This document shows positions 35,228 through 47,995 of a stretch of DNA of 64,000 nucleotides, piece after piece. The position numbers were made by a program, and so were the translations under genes. Below the pieces are notes generated by a model, which worked only from the letters and a program-made list of their open reading frames with translations, did not search any database and was not told the DNA's origin. This DNA is from Isoetes taiwanensis (lineage: Eukaryota > Streptophyta > Lycopodiopsida > Isoetales > Isoetaceae), in the NCBI GenBank assembly GCA_021234155.1, contig JAJEKV010000071.1:1379138-1443137 (forward strand), in the 5' to 3' direction. Within the stretch, counting starts at the first letter, position 1. Every line of letters begins with the position of its first letter.

Positions 35228-35880
35228 AAATAGTATGCCTTCAAATAGCGGGCGCATGAAGGACAAAAATTGCAGTGCTAAAAAGCAACTGCCTGTAGCT
35301 GTGATTTTGCAGCAGGAACAGCGGCCCATGACGAATGCTGCAATTTTTTGGTTACAGGTTGATAGATTCCTTTTTATATCGAAATTTATTGATCAACTAA
35401 CGTTATAAAAATTGTTATAAATCCCAAATCATTGTATTGTATGGTTTATTATGCAGACATAGAATATATTTTGCACCCGCTTCAGAAGATGCATTGGCCA
35501 CTACTTCAAACATAAAATATCATGCAGAATACCATATTTATTTGCTCCTTGAAGAACAGGTCCATATCTTTTTCTTTTCTGCTCTCTTCTTCTTCTTCTT
35601 TGGCTTCTGAAATTATGGTTAGATGATGTAAACGGATCTAGTGGGTTATTGCGAAAAAACAAAGAGTATTTGATTGAACAACATACTACGTTAATGAATT
35701 GCGTGTCCAATTCCAACAACTTTGGAATGGGTTTAAAACTTATTGGGGCTAGGAAAATCGTGAAGCTCTTGAGCTTTGTCTTACTTTCCTTTCCACCTAT
35801 ATCCGCACCTGAAAGTCTTATTTTGAAGATCAATGACAAGACCAGAAAAGAGTGGCAGTTCTAGTTCACGTATTGACCAA
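35228..35880 (+). other. Exon-like fragments, unrecognised
   Basis: Three segments read sensibly on plus: one ending QQEQRPMTNAAIFWLQ near 35,357; one after TTATGCAG near 35,457 (IYFAPASEDALATTSNIKYH..LLLEEQ) to a GTCCAT donor near 35,560; and one near 35,640-35,860 (LRKNKEYLIEQHTTLMNCVS..GMGLKLIGARKIVKL). They could be exons of one gene or a captured fragment. I do not recognise the family and see no start. Confidence 0.3.
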
Positions 35881-37086
35881 ATAAAAATAGTAGAATGCAT
35901 GTTCTGGAAGGAGTAATATCTTGCATTCGATCAATGACGCTTCAAGCTGCTAATATTGGAGTGTGAGCAAATTTTCTTTAGATCAGTGAACTACTTTTCC
36001 AGCCATTAATTTGTTTTTTTTTTGTCCAAGCATATTTAGGGTAACCATATACTATTTTTAAATACTTATGCTCTTACTCTTGGCAGCTAGCTTCACAGGT
36101 TGGATCCAGTGGGTAAATTAATTAGGCTATCGAAGAGCAGCATGCATCCTCAACATTGCCGATGAGTAGTATTTTTGGCAGATTATAGGCATAAAATTTG
36201 ACTATAAAACAACACGGTTCACATTGTCTTTTGTTTTTCGTCTTTTTGAAAGACGAAATTTTTAATCAAAAAGTAAAGTACATGAAAACAAAATTTTGCC
36301 TTCTAGCACAAGCAATGGATGGACATCTTTGCGTAGTTCTTGTAGAATGCATGGCCATGTCGAGCTAGGAAGATCTATTGTTTCTTTGAAACCATGTCTA
36401 ACAACTGGAATATGTAAAGCCAATGGGAAGCAACTACTCTATGGCCTTCATATTGCTGCTAAACCATAGTTACTATAGAAGTGTTATTAAATTTTAGCAA
36501 GGCAATTTTGCCAGTTCCTTGGAATTTTAAAAGCATTATTTATTTTAAGAGTCATCCTAGAATGGGGCTCGCATGAAAACGACAAAAACATAGGTTTCTC
36601 ATTTATCTCAGCAAATTTTTTACAATGGTGGATAGTGGATAGCCGCACACATGCGAACTACCCACGAAAAAATAAAGGCAATGTCCAATTATACAACTTG
36701 GCCCCAAAAATACAATGCTAATAGATGTTTGGTTTGTGTACCTGCCGAAAGCTTATTACCGGGATTAAAAAACCCCGCCCTTTCGGGTTTCAAGGAAAAA
36801 CCCTAGTGATAAGCCTTCGGCAAGGGGATTGGACAAACGTAAGGCTGAAAAATCGCTCCCAAAAAATCCATGAATGGAGAAGTCGAAGCTGTTGTCGCTT
36901 GCCAACCTGTACCTGGACATCACCAACACTAGAACAAATGTGAAAAGCAAACGTCCCAAAGTGGAGGGGCTGATCATGCGTGCCACACGACAACAAAAGA
37001 AAAATCTTTTCAAATAGAGGGGCTGACCACGCGTGCCAGGCGACAAATACATTAAACAATTAAGGGGAGAAGGGTGGGTTTTAAAG
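35881..37086. other. Intergenic DNA, no gene recognised
   Basis: Near 36,240 a T-rich start followed by AGTAAAGTACATGAAAAC resembles the minus-strand end of a retroposon. Part of the duplicated segment listed at 37,087-37,632 also recurs near 36,558 (GAATGGGGCTCG). Confidence 0.35.
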
Positions 37087-37632
37087 AATAGAGAATAAGA
37101 TACTGCTGAGACAGAAGAGGAAACGCCGATGAGATGTTGATGAAGAACCTCGCCTAATATAGCGATCTCCCAACCAGAGAAAGCATGCAATTCATGCATG
37201 CGAGACATGCATGCACACCCTCTTTAGAATCTCGATCCAATGGCTCGGATCGATTGGATTTTAGAATGGGGCTCGTATGAAAATGACAAAAAACTCCCGA
37301 ATAGAAGAGAACTTCCTTATCAAAAATGGAATCGAGGGCGAAGGGTCAAAGGATTATGGCCAAAGAAGAGGAAAGGTCGAGAAGGGGCATGCCACAGCAT
37401 GAAAAAACCACCAAATTGGTCAATCCAAGCAGGGAGAAGCCCCTCCCCTGCATGGTTTCAAATAATAGAGAATAAGATACTGCTGAGAGAGAAGAGGAAG
37501 CGCCGATGAGATGCTGATAAGAACCTCGCTTAATGTAATGATTTCCCAACCAGAGAAAACATGCATGCATGCGAGACATGCATGCTCGCCCTCTCTAGAA
37601 TCTCGATCTGATGGCTCGGATCGATGGGATCA
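37087..37632. repeat. Direct repeat, about 170 bp, spaced 377 bp
   Basis: Copies at about 37,087-37,256 and 37,464-37,632 share AATAGAGAATAAGATACTGC, GAACCTCGC and GGCTCGGATCGAT, with CATGCATGCGAGACATGCAT in the middle. About 20 differences. The repeat may extend outward, since GGGCTCGCATGAAAACGACA near 36,563 recurs as a variant near 37,269. Solo-LTR or tandem-repeat origin is possible. Confidence 0.65.
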
Positions 37633-38062
37633 TAGCACATGTCATCTAAAACCTTGGTATGTGGTTATTATTTTATACTTTAGTTTTGAAGCCTATCACT
37701 ATTACAAAATATCGTTTGGTATATCCACACATATATTAACTACTTTGTATAATTCTCCACATAATTTTTTGTTCATGTGGATGCTAACGGAGCAGTGAAC
37801 CCATATATACTAAGGTTTGAAAATGCAATTGTTATCTATAGTTCAAAGCCTAAAAATTTATGAACAAAGTAATCACACCTAACAAGACTGGTTTAATGGC
37901 ATTAAGACATACATATCTAAAATAAAAATAAAAATGAGACTCTCAAACTCTATGACTTTGTGAAGCCAATAGTTTCCTGATGCGCTTCTCACATATTGTC
38001 CCATCTTAATCAATATTCCTTTTGGCCCTTCATTACTCCCTCACCCCAAGCCTGCCATACTG

Positions 38063-38703
38063 CTAGCTTTTTCTCTTTTTCCTCTCCTTTGGGTGGCCAA
38101 CTTCCCCCTCTTTGTCTGCAAGCTCCTCTACATTTTGACTACACATAGATGGAGGAAGACTAACCTTTGTATCGCTGGAGGATAAAGGAAGATCAATTTC
38201 TTCTATATTCGTGGATGTGTATTCAATAACAACTTGGTTGATAGAAGTGGCCATACCATCATTGTCCTTATTTTTGCTAGACAAGAATCTTATAAGAACA
38301 ACTTGCCTCTTCAATTTATCAACCTGCATACAAACAAAATGAATCGATGCATCTAAGCTGATAAAGATAAGAGAATCATACAATCATATCATTGAAAGCA
38401 ACAAGAATCATTAGTTTATAAGATATAGTAAAATGTACATATAAAATGAAATGGTAAAAAATGATATATCCTCTGAAAGCATATCTGCTAGCTCTGGAGA
38501 TTTGAACTTGGAAGAGAAAGGTTTTTATTCTAAGCTTGAAGAGAGAAATAGAAAAAAGTTCAAAAGTTAGCATGTACATAGAAGATTTAAGACTTAAACG
38601 TAGAAGACAATACCTTTCGAGATATGAGATGGCAAAGCTGACCTAATTCTTTCAAATGATCTGCATCAAAGCATGGAATATGATTTGTCAACCGAAAATG
38701 AAC
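38063..38703 (-). pseudogene. Two-exon gene fragment, unrecognised
   Basis: On minus, an exon at about 38,703-38,614 reads NHIPCFDADHLKELGQLCHL followed by ISRK and a GTATTG donor. A second starts after TATGCAG at 38,323 in phase 0 (VDKLKRQVVLIRFLSSKNKD) and continues through an acidic-serine stretch to a KERKKRKS end with stop at 38,063. Joined they give a charged, helical segment ending in a basic tail that could be a nuclear localisation signal. No start or further exons found; family unknown. Confidence 0.4.
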
Positions 38704-41700
38704 CCTTTTTTTTCTTGAGAATTGATCCTACCTGGCAAAACTCCTAATAAGATCTTGGCCAAAATGTGGGCCTAATGGCGCTTCTTTGCCATTTTCTTGG
38801 ATGGAAGTGTCCAGGGTTAAGCTAAATTGGCACCAAAATGAAGCTCCTAGTCGGTGGAGAACTCGGCCTCTAATGGGGTTTGCGCGCAGACCTTGGCGAA
38901 AATTATTTTTTTCCCCAAAAAAGTGTCATACTTTAGCCCTTTTTTTTTTTAGCGGCCATAATTTTGCCAATTTGCTAAGTTTAGCTACTATGTTTTTCCC
39001 CGTTTCTAATGAATATACAATGCACTTTAAAACACTAAGCCTACCATGGCAGAGAGATACATAGCTCAGTCATGTGACACACTTTGGGTGGCCAATCCAA
39101 AGGTGGCAATTAAAATACATAATCACATCCTCCAATCTGTGTATCTTATCTTATTGCTATAAAGTCTGCACATGTTAATCCAAGTGAACCTAGAAAGGTG
39201 ACAAACATAGTCTGCCATGACCTACTCTATGTAGCTAGCAAACTTGTTGAATCGATCTCTATAGACATTGTTCACGTACTCTTGCAAAACTAGCGAAATC
39301 ACACTAGCCCACCCCTTTAACCAAATTCTACCGCCTAGCACTTTGCTTAAGCAGCTACTTAAGCGCTTATTTTTACATTACATAAACAATCAGTGACTAT
39401 GTTTCTCTATTTTGCCTTTCCTTTCCATCTAATATCTTATATGTCGATACCTTAAATTATGTTTAAATCCAACTAGCTCCACTAACTCAAGCTAGAGTAG
39501 ATTGGACCAATCTAAGCCATTACCACCAAGCTTCCAACCATCAATAGCATGTGCGTAGTGTCCCATGATGCAATACCCAACAAACACTTATTTTTCTTTA
39601 TAGTTTATCATCAATTAAAATTCTTTTTTGAGTCACTCTAAATAATTCGACATCAAACAACAGGTATAAGGATAAACCTCAAAAACTTGAACATGTTGCT
39701 GCCCTTCTATCGTAACTTAGAAAAGTGAATGTGGCACTTCACATGTTGTAGCACTCTCTTCCACCATAACCAAGGTCTATGCCTATATTCCCATGTTTCA
39801 ATCATAAATCTAGGCTTAACTATTGCCATTATATCACCAAGTACATTGCTATCCCAAGCTACAATCATTTCTTTTCCTTGTATACATCCAACATGGCTTA
39901 CATACTCTTTCAATTTAAGATGTTTAGGATGTCTTCTATCATTCTCCATTTTCGCAAGACTTAATATGATCGATTTGTTCTACATAGCACTTCCTCGTGC
40001 CCTTGACGATTTTAAGAGCTATTCAGCTCCTTCAAACACTATCTTAGCCATAGTCTAGGGTGAGTTTTTTATCAAAATATCACAAAACTTTAATATACCA
40101 AATAGGATCATGGTGCATAAGGGTAAAATTATGCTAGGGTGTCCTATATTTGGCCAAATGTAGAGTAAGAGATGCATCATATTTCAAATACATAACCGTT
40201 TTCTCAGTATGTACATAATAGCCCTATTAAGAGATCTCCTTTTTTAGAACTACTTGCCACGTCAACTAAAATGCAATCATGAACCAGATTTCATTCCCAC
40301 CACTCTAACCACTCCAAGAAACGCCTGTACGTTAGGAGAATTTCCCATTTTCTGGCTAAAACTTCGCCCAGCTCCAGGATTTTTCTCCTTGTTGTCGGAA
40401 TTCCCCAGCTAACCTTAAACCAGCAAGAACCATGATGAACGACGAAGGAGCAGAAATGGCGCAAGAAGATTCCAATATCTAGAATGTGACAAAGAAAATG
40501 AATCGTAATATTGATGAAATTGTTAGTTTATATATGACCAGGTTCAAGATTTACGTCTTGTACAAGGGAGGGTTTTAGTGGTTAAAATTGTTCGGGATGA
40601 AAGGCTGCACTTTTTTTTTGAACCTGCCATTGGAAACCCAACACAAGCTATTGTGAAGGACACCATGCTACAAAATATCTAGGAAAGTCTGCAAAAAGTG
40701 AAATAAGCAAATAACAATGATAAATTAGCAGGTAAGCATTCCCTATTATCAATTATTGTTGGTGAGAATGGAAAACTCAAGCAAAAAAGGAGTAGCCTCC
40801 AGAATTCTTCAAGTGCAAGCAAGAAACCTTATAAAAGCTGCAATTAAAAGAAAGTGCATATCATTATCAAGTGCTAACATGTGGGCACTGGCAGGAAGGC
40901 AACCAGGTCAGACATGCTTCTGGAATCAACTAAATACTTGGTAAATGATATTTGGTTAACCCACACCAAAACTTCTCCAAAGTACAGGGATGTTAAGAAG
41001 AAAAAGACACTTCCAATCCAGTTTCTGGACATCCCCCAGGTCACTTTTAAGCCTTTTAATTTTCTTTATTGCAAGCTCGATAGAAGACAGCGTCTGTATA
41101 CCCTGGATAAGTTTAGTAATCCTATATGCATTCCATGCAAGGGATGTATATGATATATATTGAAGTACATCCAACTACAATAATCATATATTTACACTTA
41201 AAGGGACTGACTGAGTTAGATTTATCAGAAAAAGTTTTGGCCGTCCTTCCAATTACATGCAATCATTAGAAAAAATATGGGGTCTCATTGAGTCCTGTTA
41301 TAAATATTCAAAAAATACACATCAGACTTTTGAGGCAACCAATAGGAATTTAGGCCTTTTGTTTCTAATGCATACTATATGGCAAAGGATGTTTTAGTCT
41401 TTGTGAGTTGGCATCCACATGGCCATTTTTCTATGGTCACTTGCTCCAACACACCCATTATTTTCTTGAATATTGAGCCATAAGACTGCCCAAAATCTAA
41501 GGTCTCCTTTCCCAAAATAATTTTCATTTTTAGCTTTTCAAAATCGTATCCCGATGGAGGACATAGAATTTTTTCGTGGGTCTTTGTTTAGGGCATAAAT
41601 TGCCATAGCTCCATTTCATTTCCATTCATTGCAGGATTGAACCTTCTTTAGCAATTTTCATTTCATCGAAGCATCTTCATTTCCTAATCAGGTAGGCAAA

Positions 41701-42827
41701 CCTAGCATTGGCTATTGATTCATCTCTTCTTTATTTGTTTAATTGTTTAATTGTGCAGGTAAGCCACTGTTGTAACTTGATCTCGTGGCATAAAAACTGA
41801 CTTTGCTGTTGTGATAGCATCATGCTATTTTAACATGCATTCATGTTACTCCCATTGCATATTATTAAAATCTCAAGTTGCATTCATGTTTATTATTGCA
41901 GGTCAGAAGCTCAAATTGTAAATATCTTCACAAAACCGTTAAAGAAAACCTGCAGGTTTTTGCAAAGGTGATGATGCACGCCTATGTCTATCTTATACAA
42001 ACATGTCCATGAAGCAAACACTCTATCAAGGAGGGATTACAGAACCATTCTCGTGACTATTGCACAGTGCAGCCTGCAACTCTCAGGTGATTGCAAAACT
42101 CATTTAAGATTAGAATGTTTAATGACAATGAAACAACGCAGCCACATTCTCAACTATTAAAAGCTGTGCAATTATATGCTCTTTTCTTGGCCTTTTTGAC
42201 AAATGGCCTCTAAATCTCATTTGAGCACTCCTATGTGCAGACAAGTGGCCTCTAAATCTTGGCCAGTAGCATCATAGCTTATTGCGATAGCATAATAGAA
42301 CATTGTCTTGATCTAAAGGCTCCAAGATAAAAGATAATTACTGCCACCCAAAGGCCTCATACAATCAGGAGTCTATATAGCTAATAACCTATTACCCATG
42401 TGGAAACATTTTGAAAGGCCATTCTATTCTGAAACATCTATTCTGAAACTCTTATTTCGCATTATTCACCTATTCTATTCTATTCTATTATTCACCTATT
42501 TTATGCATGAGGTTCCAACACTATGAATAGACATTTCATTATAGAATCTTGGAACGCTTTTCATGGTTAATGTTTTTTATCAACAGGTTCTTCAAGAAAT
42601 TATACTTGGCATGCTTAACGATAGAGATGCTCGTAACAGTACATGCTTTACATTGTTACGAGATTATATCAAGCTACAAGTTCTGTTATTACTTTATTGT
42701 TGTCAGGTTTCCGAAGACAAACATTTTTTCCACCTTTCTGAACTTGTTTTCTGAGGATTTAGGTTGCAGTTGTTGTAGCGCCAAACTTGTTGGATGAAAG
42801 ATCTGAAATACAGGGGCTCAGAAGCTG
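38704..42827. other. Intergenic DNA, no gene recognised
   Basis: Long AT-rich stretch. Minus-strand frame 39,707-39,949 and plus-strand frame 40,956-41,153 read fairly smoothly but show no family motif. A (CTATT)n tract lies near 42,472-42,489. T-rich runs near 38,940 and 40,608 may mark old retroposon ends. Confidence 0.4.
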
Positions 42828-43009
42828 GTGAGGGTCAAAAAGCAAAGTGGAAGTAAAGCAGCAAAAGCAAAGCCATTGAATCTAGCAAAGGAGTCCGTAT
42901 TGGATTCAACAAATGAATCTTTCCAGAATATTTTAAAGAGCTTGAACAAGAAAGATAAGATTACTCTTTTGGTGACAAGTCCCCTTACTAACATTGTAAG
43001 ATTTCTCAA
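42828..43009 (+). pseudogene. Nucleoside hydrolase, part before the retrotransposon
   Basis: The frame reads SVLDSTNESFQNILKSLNKK and then DKITLLVTSPLTNIVRFLN, matching the segment of inosine/uridine-type nucleoside hydrolases where a beta-strand leads into the G-(P/S)-x-TN motif. It stops in the middle of a codon at 43,009, where the LTR element begins; the downstream part resumes after 52,672. The family cleaves ribonucleosides to base and ribose; plant NSH3-like members are extracellular. The upstream N-terminal half, including the DTDxxxDD metal-binding motif, was not found within the window, so the gene was probably already partial or has long introns. Confidence 0.6.
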
Positions 43010-43683
43010 TGATATGGTGGTGCTCGGGGGAGCGGTTCAGGCCCAACACATCCGGAATTAATATTAGTAATTAATTTGTCAAGGGTAGTCTAGTCCTTAA
43101 ATTATAATCTTAAATTATGATGTTTGGGTCATGGTAGGCAATAAATTCTTTAAGCAATGAACCATTGGTTATAAAATTAAAAGTTTATGAACATGGCTGA
43201 TAACGGGTCGCGGACCCCTTCCGCAGAAACATCCCGAGATCATATAGATCTCCCCGAACTGGAAAAAAAGGACAGATCCGGCCCTGCCAAAGGGCGAATC
43301 TTTGATATTTCTGGCCGAATCCTTGATTTTGATGATTGTTTACCTTTCTGAAGATATTTTTGGATTAGAAAAAGGTAATTCTGGAAATAGAGAGATCGGT
43401 GTTTATAAATGCAACTGTTCCTCTATCCTAGCATAGAATCTTCGGTTGAGTCTTTAACGAAATCATCTGCCTTGCCCGTAGTCAGAGCTGATTGAATTTG
43501 TTTCTTTGAGTTTGAAACTATTGGATGCGATTGTGGAAGCAAGATAACGATTTCTCGCTGGGATAGCCTGAGCCCGGTTGGGTGGAGAGCATAAGCCGTG
43601 AAGGCTGGATTTTGGGCACTATTTGTTGGTTGATTTCTTTTCTCTGACTCTTGTTTTTGTAATAAAGCCTTGAAGCCGTATCA
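43010..43683 (+). repeat. LTR 1 (5', outer)
   Basis: 674 bases from TGATATGGTGGTG to GCCGTATCA. It contains the likely promoter and ends just before the primer site. A minus-strand frame inside LTR2 and LTR3 is not kept open here, so it is not a gene. Confidence 0.92.
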
Positions 43684-43686
43684 ATT

Positions 43687-43698
43687 TGGTATCAGAGC
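43687..43698 (+). promoter_or_regulatory. Primer binding site for initiator Met-tRNA
   Basis: TGGTATCAGAGC, three bases after LTR1, is the standard plant primer site complementary to the 3' end of initiator Met-tRNA. The copy after LTR2 (50,140-50,151) has one change, TGATATCAGAGC, which would weaken priming. Confidence 0.9.
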
Positions 43699-43734
43699 CT
43701 CTTGATTCTAAAAAGAAAAAAAAACCTCTGGACA

Positions 43735-44265
43735 ATGTCTACCAATCGCTTTGGCGTACCTGATCATCAGTATACCCAGGCTATGAGCAATGCCAGCTAC
43801 ATAGCAGACCAAATGGCTATTCCTCCTTCTACTAATCCTGCAGAACGTCAAAGACAACTGGAATATATGTGTCTGGCTTATAAATTTTTACCTGAGCCTT
43901 CTGTGCAAACGAATGCACAATCAAATCCATAGTCTACCTCCAGAATCCTCTTGTAAATGGCTAGAAAAAGTTGCAGGAATGCCTACTTTCTCCGTGAAAA
44001 GAGAAACCCGCCTACTGTCTTTGGATTCCTCTCTACATGGGAAAGTTATTTTGAATTAGTAAAAGCTGCAAAAAAGCAGAAGCTCCAGGCCATGGACAAA
44101 TATCTGATAGATATGGCAAGAACATGGTGGCAAGGAAGAAAAAGAATGGACCCAAAGATTTTAACATGGAAGAACTTTAAAGAAGCTTATGAAGGTTACA
44201 ACTTGGCAGCCAATTATCATAATGACATCAAACGAGAATGGGAAGGTGACAACGAATCAGTTTAA
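43735..44265 (+). pseudogene. gag, first copy, 5' part
   Basis: Starts MSTNRFGVPDHQYTQ, as in the second copy. A TAG at 43,930-43,932 and a frame change follow. The rest reads SWKSYFELVKA-like sequence (here TWESYFELVKAAKKQKLQAM) and TWWQGRKRMDPKILTWKNFK, typical of the Retrotrans_gag region. The frame fails after KREWEGDN near 44,255, where a 4.3-kb insertion begins; gag resumes near 48,595. It holds an uninterrupted version (44,202-44,205) of the site where the second copy has a MITE. Confidence 0.85.
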
Positions 44266-44969
44266 CAAATCAGTTTAACATGTGATGAATGGCTCTAACA
44301 AAAAGACGATGCATATAGAAAGACTTACCTGGGTATGGTGGTCACCATTTTGGTGAAAAAACTATCGACGACTGGAGTATATGGATCTTGTAAGAATATC
44401 GCAAATACCAAAAAGAAGCCCAAAAACCCCGCGGCAAATAGCTAATGTTACTCGAAAAATAAATGATCGCAAGAAGCCGCTTAGAAGTGCCGATCGGTAT
44501 GAAACCGCCGAAGACCCTCGTGATCCGCCTATAGAAGGATCTATACAAGCGCCTAAAGAAATGATATGTCGAGCAGCAACAACAAATTTGGGATTTCAAA
44601 TTTTGAATTTCAAATTTGGGCGGGCGGAGGGGTTTCAAATTTGGGCGTGCATTTTTAAATTTCATTTAATCCGCCTTCCACGAAGCCGCCATACGCACCC
44701 GCCAAAGGCCACCTACATCCGCCGCTTCCCGCCATCATGACCAAGCGCCAAATTTCGCAATGCCCGGGCAAGCTACTAGATGTCCTATTGGACCTAGCGC
44801 CAGTGCCTGCTGCTAGATAGCCTAGCGCCGCCTACATCTGCTGCTTCCGCGGCCAAATTTCGATCGGTGCCGGTGATTCTGGCCGCTAGATGGCCCATTG
44901 GACCTAGCGCCAGCGCTAGCGCCTGCTGCTAGATGGCCTAGTGCCTAGTGCCCGGCCTGAAGCCACCGC

Positions 44970-45120
44970 TTTGTTTTTGTTTTTTTTTTTTTTTTGAAGG
45001 CAAGGTTGGTGGGACTTGCACCCACCCACGTCTCCCACCCGATGGTAGCTAGTGGGTTTTGAACCCTGGTTGGGGTCACCCCAACCCAAGGCCTTACCAC
45101 TAAACCACCACCACGATGGG
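44970..45120 (-). mobile_element. tRNA-derived SINE with poly-A tail
   Basis: On minus the head contains an A box (TGGTTTAGTGG, 45,097-45,107) and, 31 bases further, a B box (GGTTCAAAACCC, 45,054-45,065), the internal RNA polymerase III promoter of tRNA genes. It is followed by about 60 bases of body and an A-rich tail (44,970-44,995, seen as T on plus). Order and spacing are right for a SINE of about 150 bases. No clear target duplication was found, and the 5' end is approximate. LINE enzymes would move it. Confidence 0.75.
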
Positions 45121-45329
45121 CCGTTTTCATCACTCTAGACACTAAAGATATCAGGAATCATGAAGGCAAGTCTCCAAGGCAAAGGTAGGTCTTCTTTTAC
45201 TTGATTTTTTAGTTTTCCTAGTCAAATAGCACCAGTTTCTTGAATATATGTTGCTTGATGCATATTGAGGATGCAAATGGCATGCATCCTTAGCATGGTC
45301 TGCTTTACTAAATGCATGTTGAGGAATGG

Positions 45330-47995
45330 CGCCATTTGCATTCACCACCATGCATTTGGTCCAGATGCTATATCAAATGCATGCTGTGGATGCCTCATCA
45401 TGTTTGGAAATGGCACCTTGAGGATGCAAATCATGGCGCCATTTGCACCCGCAACACCAAAAAAAAAGAAAAACGAAAAAAAAAACCCTTTTAAGCCGGC
45501 TTTACATCAGACCTTTAAGACCTCTAAGTCCATTTGGACATAAAAGCCTTTTAACTGCGGTCCTGAACAAGATACAGGTGATTATCTAATCCAGGCCTTG
45601 ATTTGAGACATTAATATACAAGAAATTGAAGGCATACTACCAAGTACAGATGTAATATCAGAAATACGGAAAAGGGCGAGATGTAGAAAAGGAAAAAAGA
45701 AGGTAAACTTTATAGAAATGGGGAAGCAATTACTTTACTATAAGAAGCTAAAATATGAGAGCAAAAAGTATGGAAAATAAAGATAAGATAATAAACATAT
45801 GAAAGGAACGGAAGACTATTTTATAAATAAAAAAAAACAGTTGAAGTTAAAACAGATAGAAAGATCAATATTAAAAATGCTTCTCAAGACAAAAAAGCTG
45901 GAGTTTTGATCTTAAATATGGACTTATAGTAGTGTAAGACCATAGAATCCCATCATATGGCAATCAGAAATGGAAATATAATTGCGAAATACAAAAATAC
46001 TGAAGAAATAATTTCGAAAGTGGAGTGTTCTAGTCCAAGTGCAGATAGAGTTCTGCTGAAAGCACCAGTCTGCAGGTCTTGTTTAAGCAAAATTCCTTTG
46101 CCCAAACTACTACGAACCAAACTTCACATGAAGGAACAAGTCTGGTTACCTGCAGTGGAACCAAGTGCAAGTTAGCTAGGAACTGGGTAAATGCACAAGC
46201 CACAAAACAGGTAAGCAATAAACTTGTTCGGCTTAATGCCCTTCACCAACAAATTACAAAGAGATTCTACAAAGACTCTATTGCTATGCATGTAAAGGAC
46301 CATCAGTATCAAGATAAGCATGTATCAAATTGGAATGTTAAAATCTAGATCCAGATAAAAAAGCTTTAGAGTATGGATATATAGCACGCATGTAGCACAG
46401 CACACTTAGAGAATATTATCAAGCAAGTCAGGTTACAAACAGGAAAGATATTAGGGTAAATGAGAGAGCAATAAATAGAAAACCATGGTGTACTCTCTGC
46501 AGTAAAAGCTGGTAAATGAAAGATGTTAAGAGCTATGTCTAAACTATAACTACACTCAAGAAAACGAAGATAATTAAACATCAGTGACAGTTAGATCTAC
46601 TGAAAGGTATGTAATGCCCATAGTAATGAAAAAGTGTAAGGTTCGCAGAGAAAGACTCTAAAGAGATGGCATGGTTGCAAAAAGATGAGCAGATCAGACA
46701 AACATGAGCAACAATGAGTTACAAGGTGCAATAAAGTAGCATATATGTGTCTTAAATGCGCAGATCCATTAAACAAAGTAGATGCAGAGAGAGCTAGAAC
46801 TTTAAAGAACTTTAGAGATGCAAAGAGAGCTCCAATCAGTGAAAACTTAAGCACTAAAATCATGCCAACAAATACTAGAGATAGAAGGCTGTAAGATAGA
46901 TAATTTTAGAGCATGAAGGGAACTTAATAATCAATCACAAGTAGTTACAGTGTACTTACATTATAGAACTAAAGGAGAAGCTAGATTTAACAGAGATATC
47001 TTTAGATCTAATATGGCTAAGTGATGGAAATAGAAATAGGGTTGAATACAAATAGATCAACAAAAACAACAAAGAAATATGCAAAACAATGGAAGTAGGA
47101 TAAGTAACAATAGGCAAAGCAACTTAGTGAAAATAGGCCATGAAATACTAGAGGTTGCAAGAACCTGATTCGTCATGTTGGCATTCTTGCCATCGACTCT
47201 AGCCTGAGAAATTCCAGCAATAGTAGATGTAGTAGAAATTATATTTGTAAGCACAGGTATAATAGGGATGACCATTTTCGGCCATTCTGTATATGTTCCA
47301 GCATGATCTGACCTATGGCAGGATTTGAGCTATTTATGCAGAGCTTGCAATCCTGAGGCCGAGCTTTGCTATCAAAGCGACATGCGCAATATGAATCTGT
47401 GTTCTTCTTACCTTTATGACACAAGTAGAGAATCGTAAGGTAGCCAGAGCTCCATCTGCAGGAAGCCGTCCGTAACAGTGCCAGATAGATTGAATCTGGT
47501 AAGGGTTACATCTCCGACCATCGTGAACCGATTGTATGCTTCTGTGCAACCCTAAACCAAGTCGCACTAAGATAAAAGAATATAATGTAGGTCTTATTTT
47601 CCTTAGAAAAGTAAAAAGCCTTTAAGTCCCAACATTAATAATTTGTAATATGCCTTTCAGATCCAATGGCCAAATGTAAAAAAACAGTTAATCCTAGAAT
47701 AATGGCTTATGGAGTTTACACATTTGTAGTCTCTTAGTTTGACAGACTGATAACCTCTAGGACGTATAGCAATTTCAAGCTTTAATTATTATGCTTAGGA
47801 AACAAATATCCATATGGCAGGTGTAGAATTGGCTAGACTTAGTTATCCAATGTACTACATAAAAAAAAAAACAAAAAAAGGGGGTGCTGCGGGTGCAAAT
47901 GGCGCCACCCTTTTCTTTTTTTTGGAAATTTTTTTGGGTGCTGGGGGTGCAAATGGCACCATGTTGCATCCTCAAGGTGCCATTTCCAAGCATGA
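45330..47995. repeat. Block bounded by inverted repeats rich in ATGGCGCCATTTGCA
   Basis: Left arm (about 45,330-45,490) and right arm (about 47,880-47,995, with related direct copies to about 48,110) share, in inverted orientation, GGAAATGGCACCTTGAGGAT and GCCATTTGCACCC followed by A-rich sequence. The motif is itself partly palindromic. The 2.4 kb between the arms has one sensible minus-strand stretch near 47,390-47,570 ending in a strong donor (AAAG|GTAAGAAG) and another near 47,240-47,420 (Cys-rich). No family recognised. Likely a foldback-type or Mutator-like element. Confidence 0.6.
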
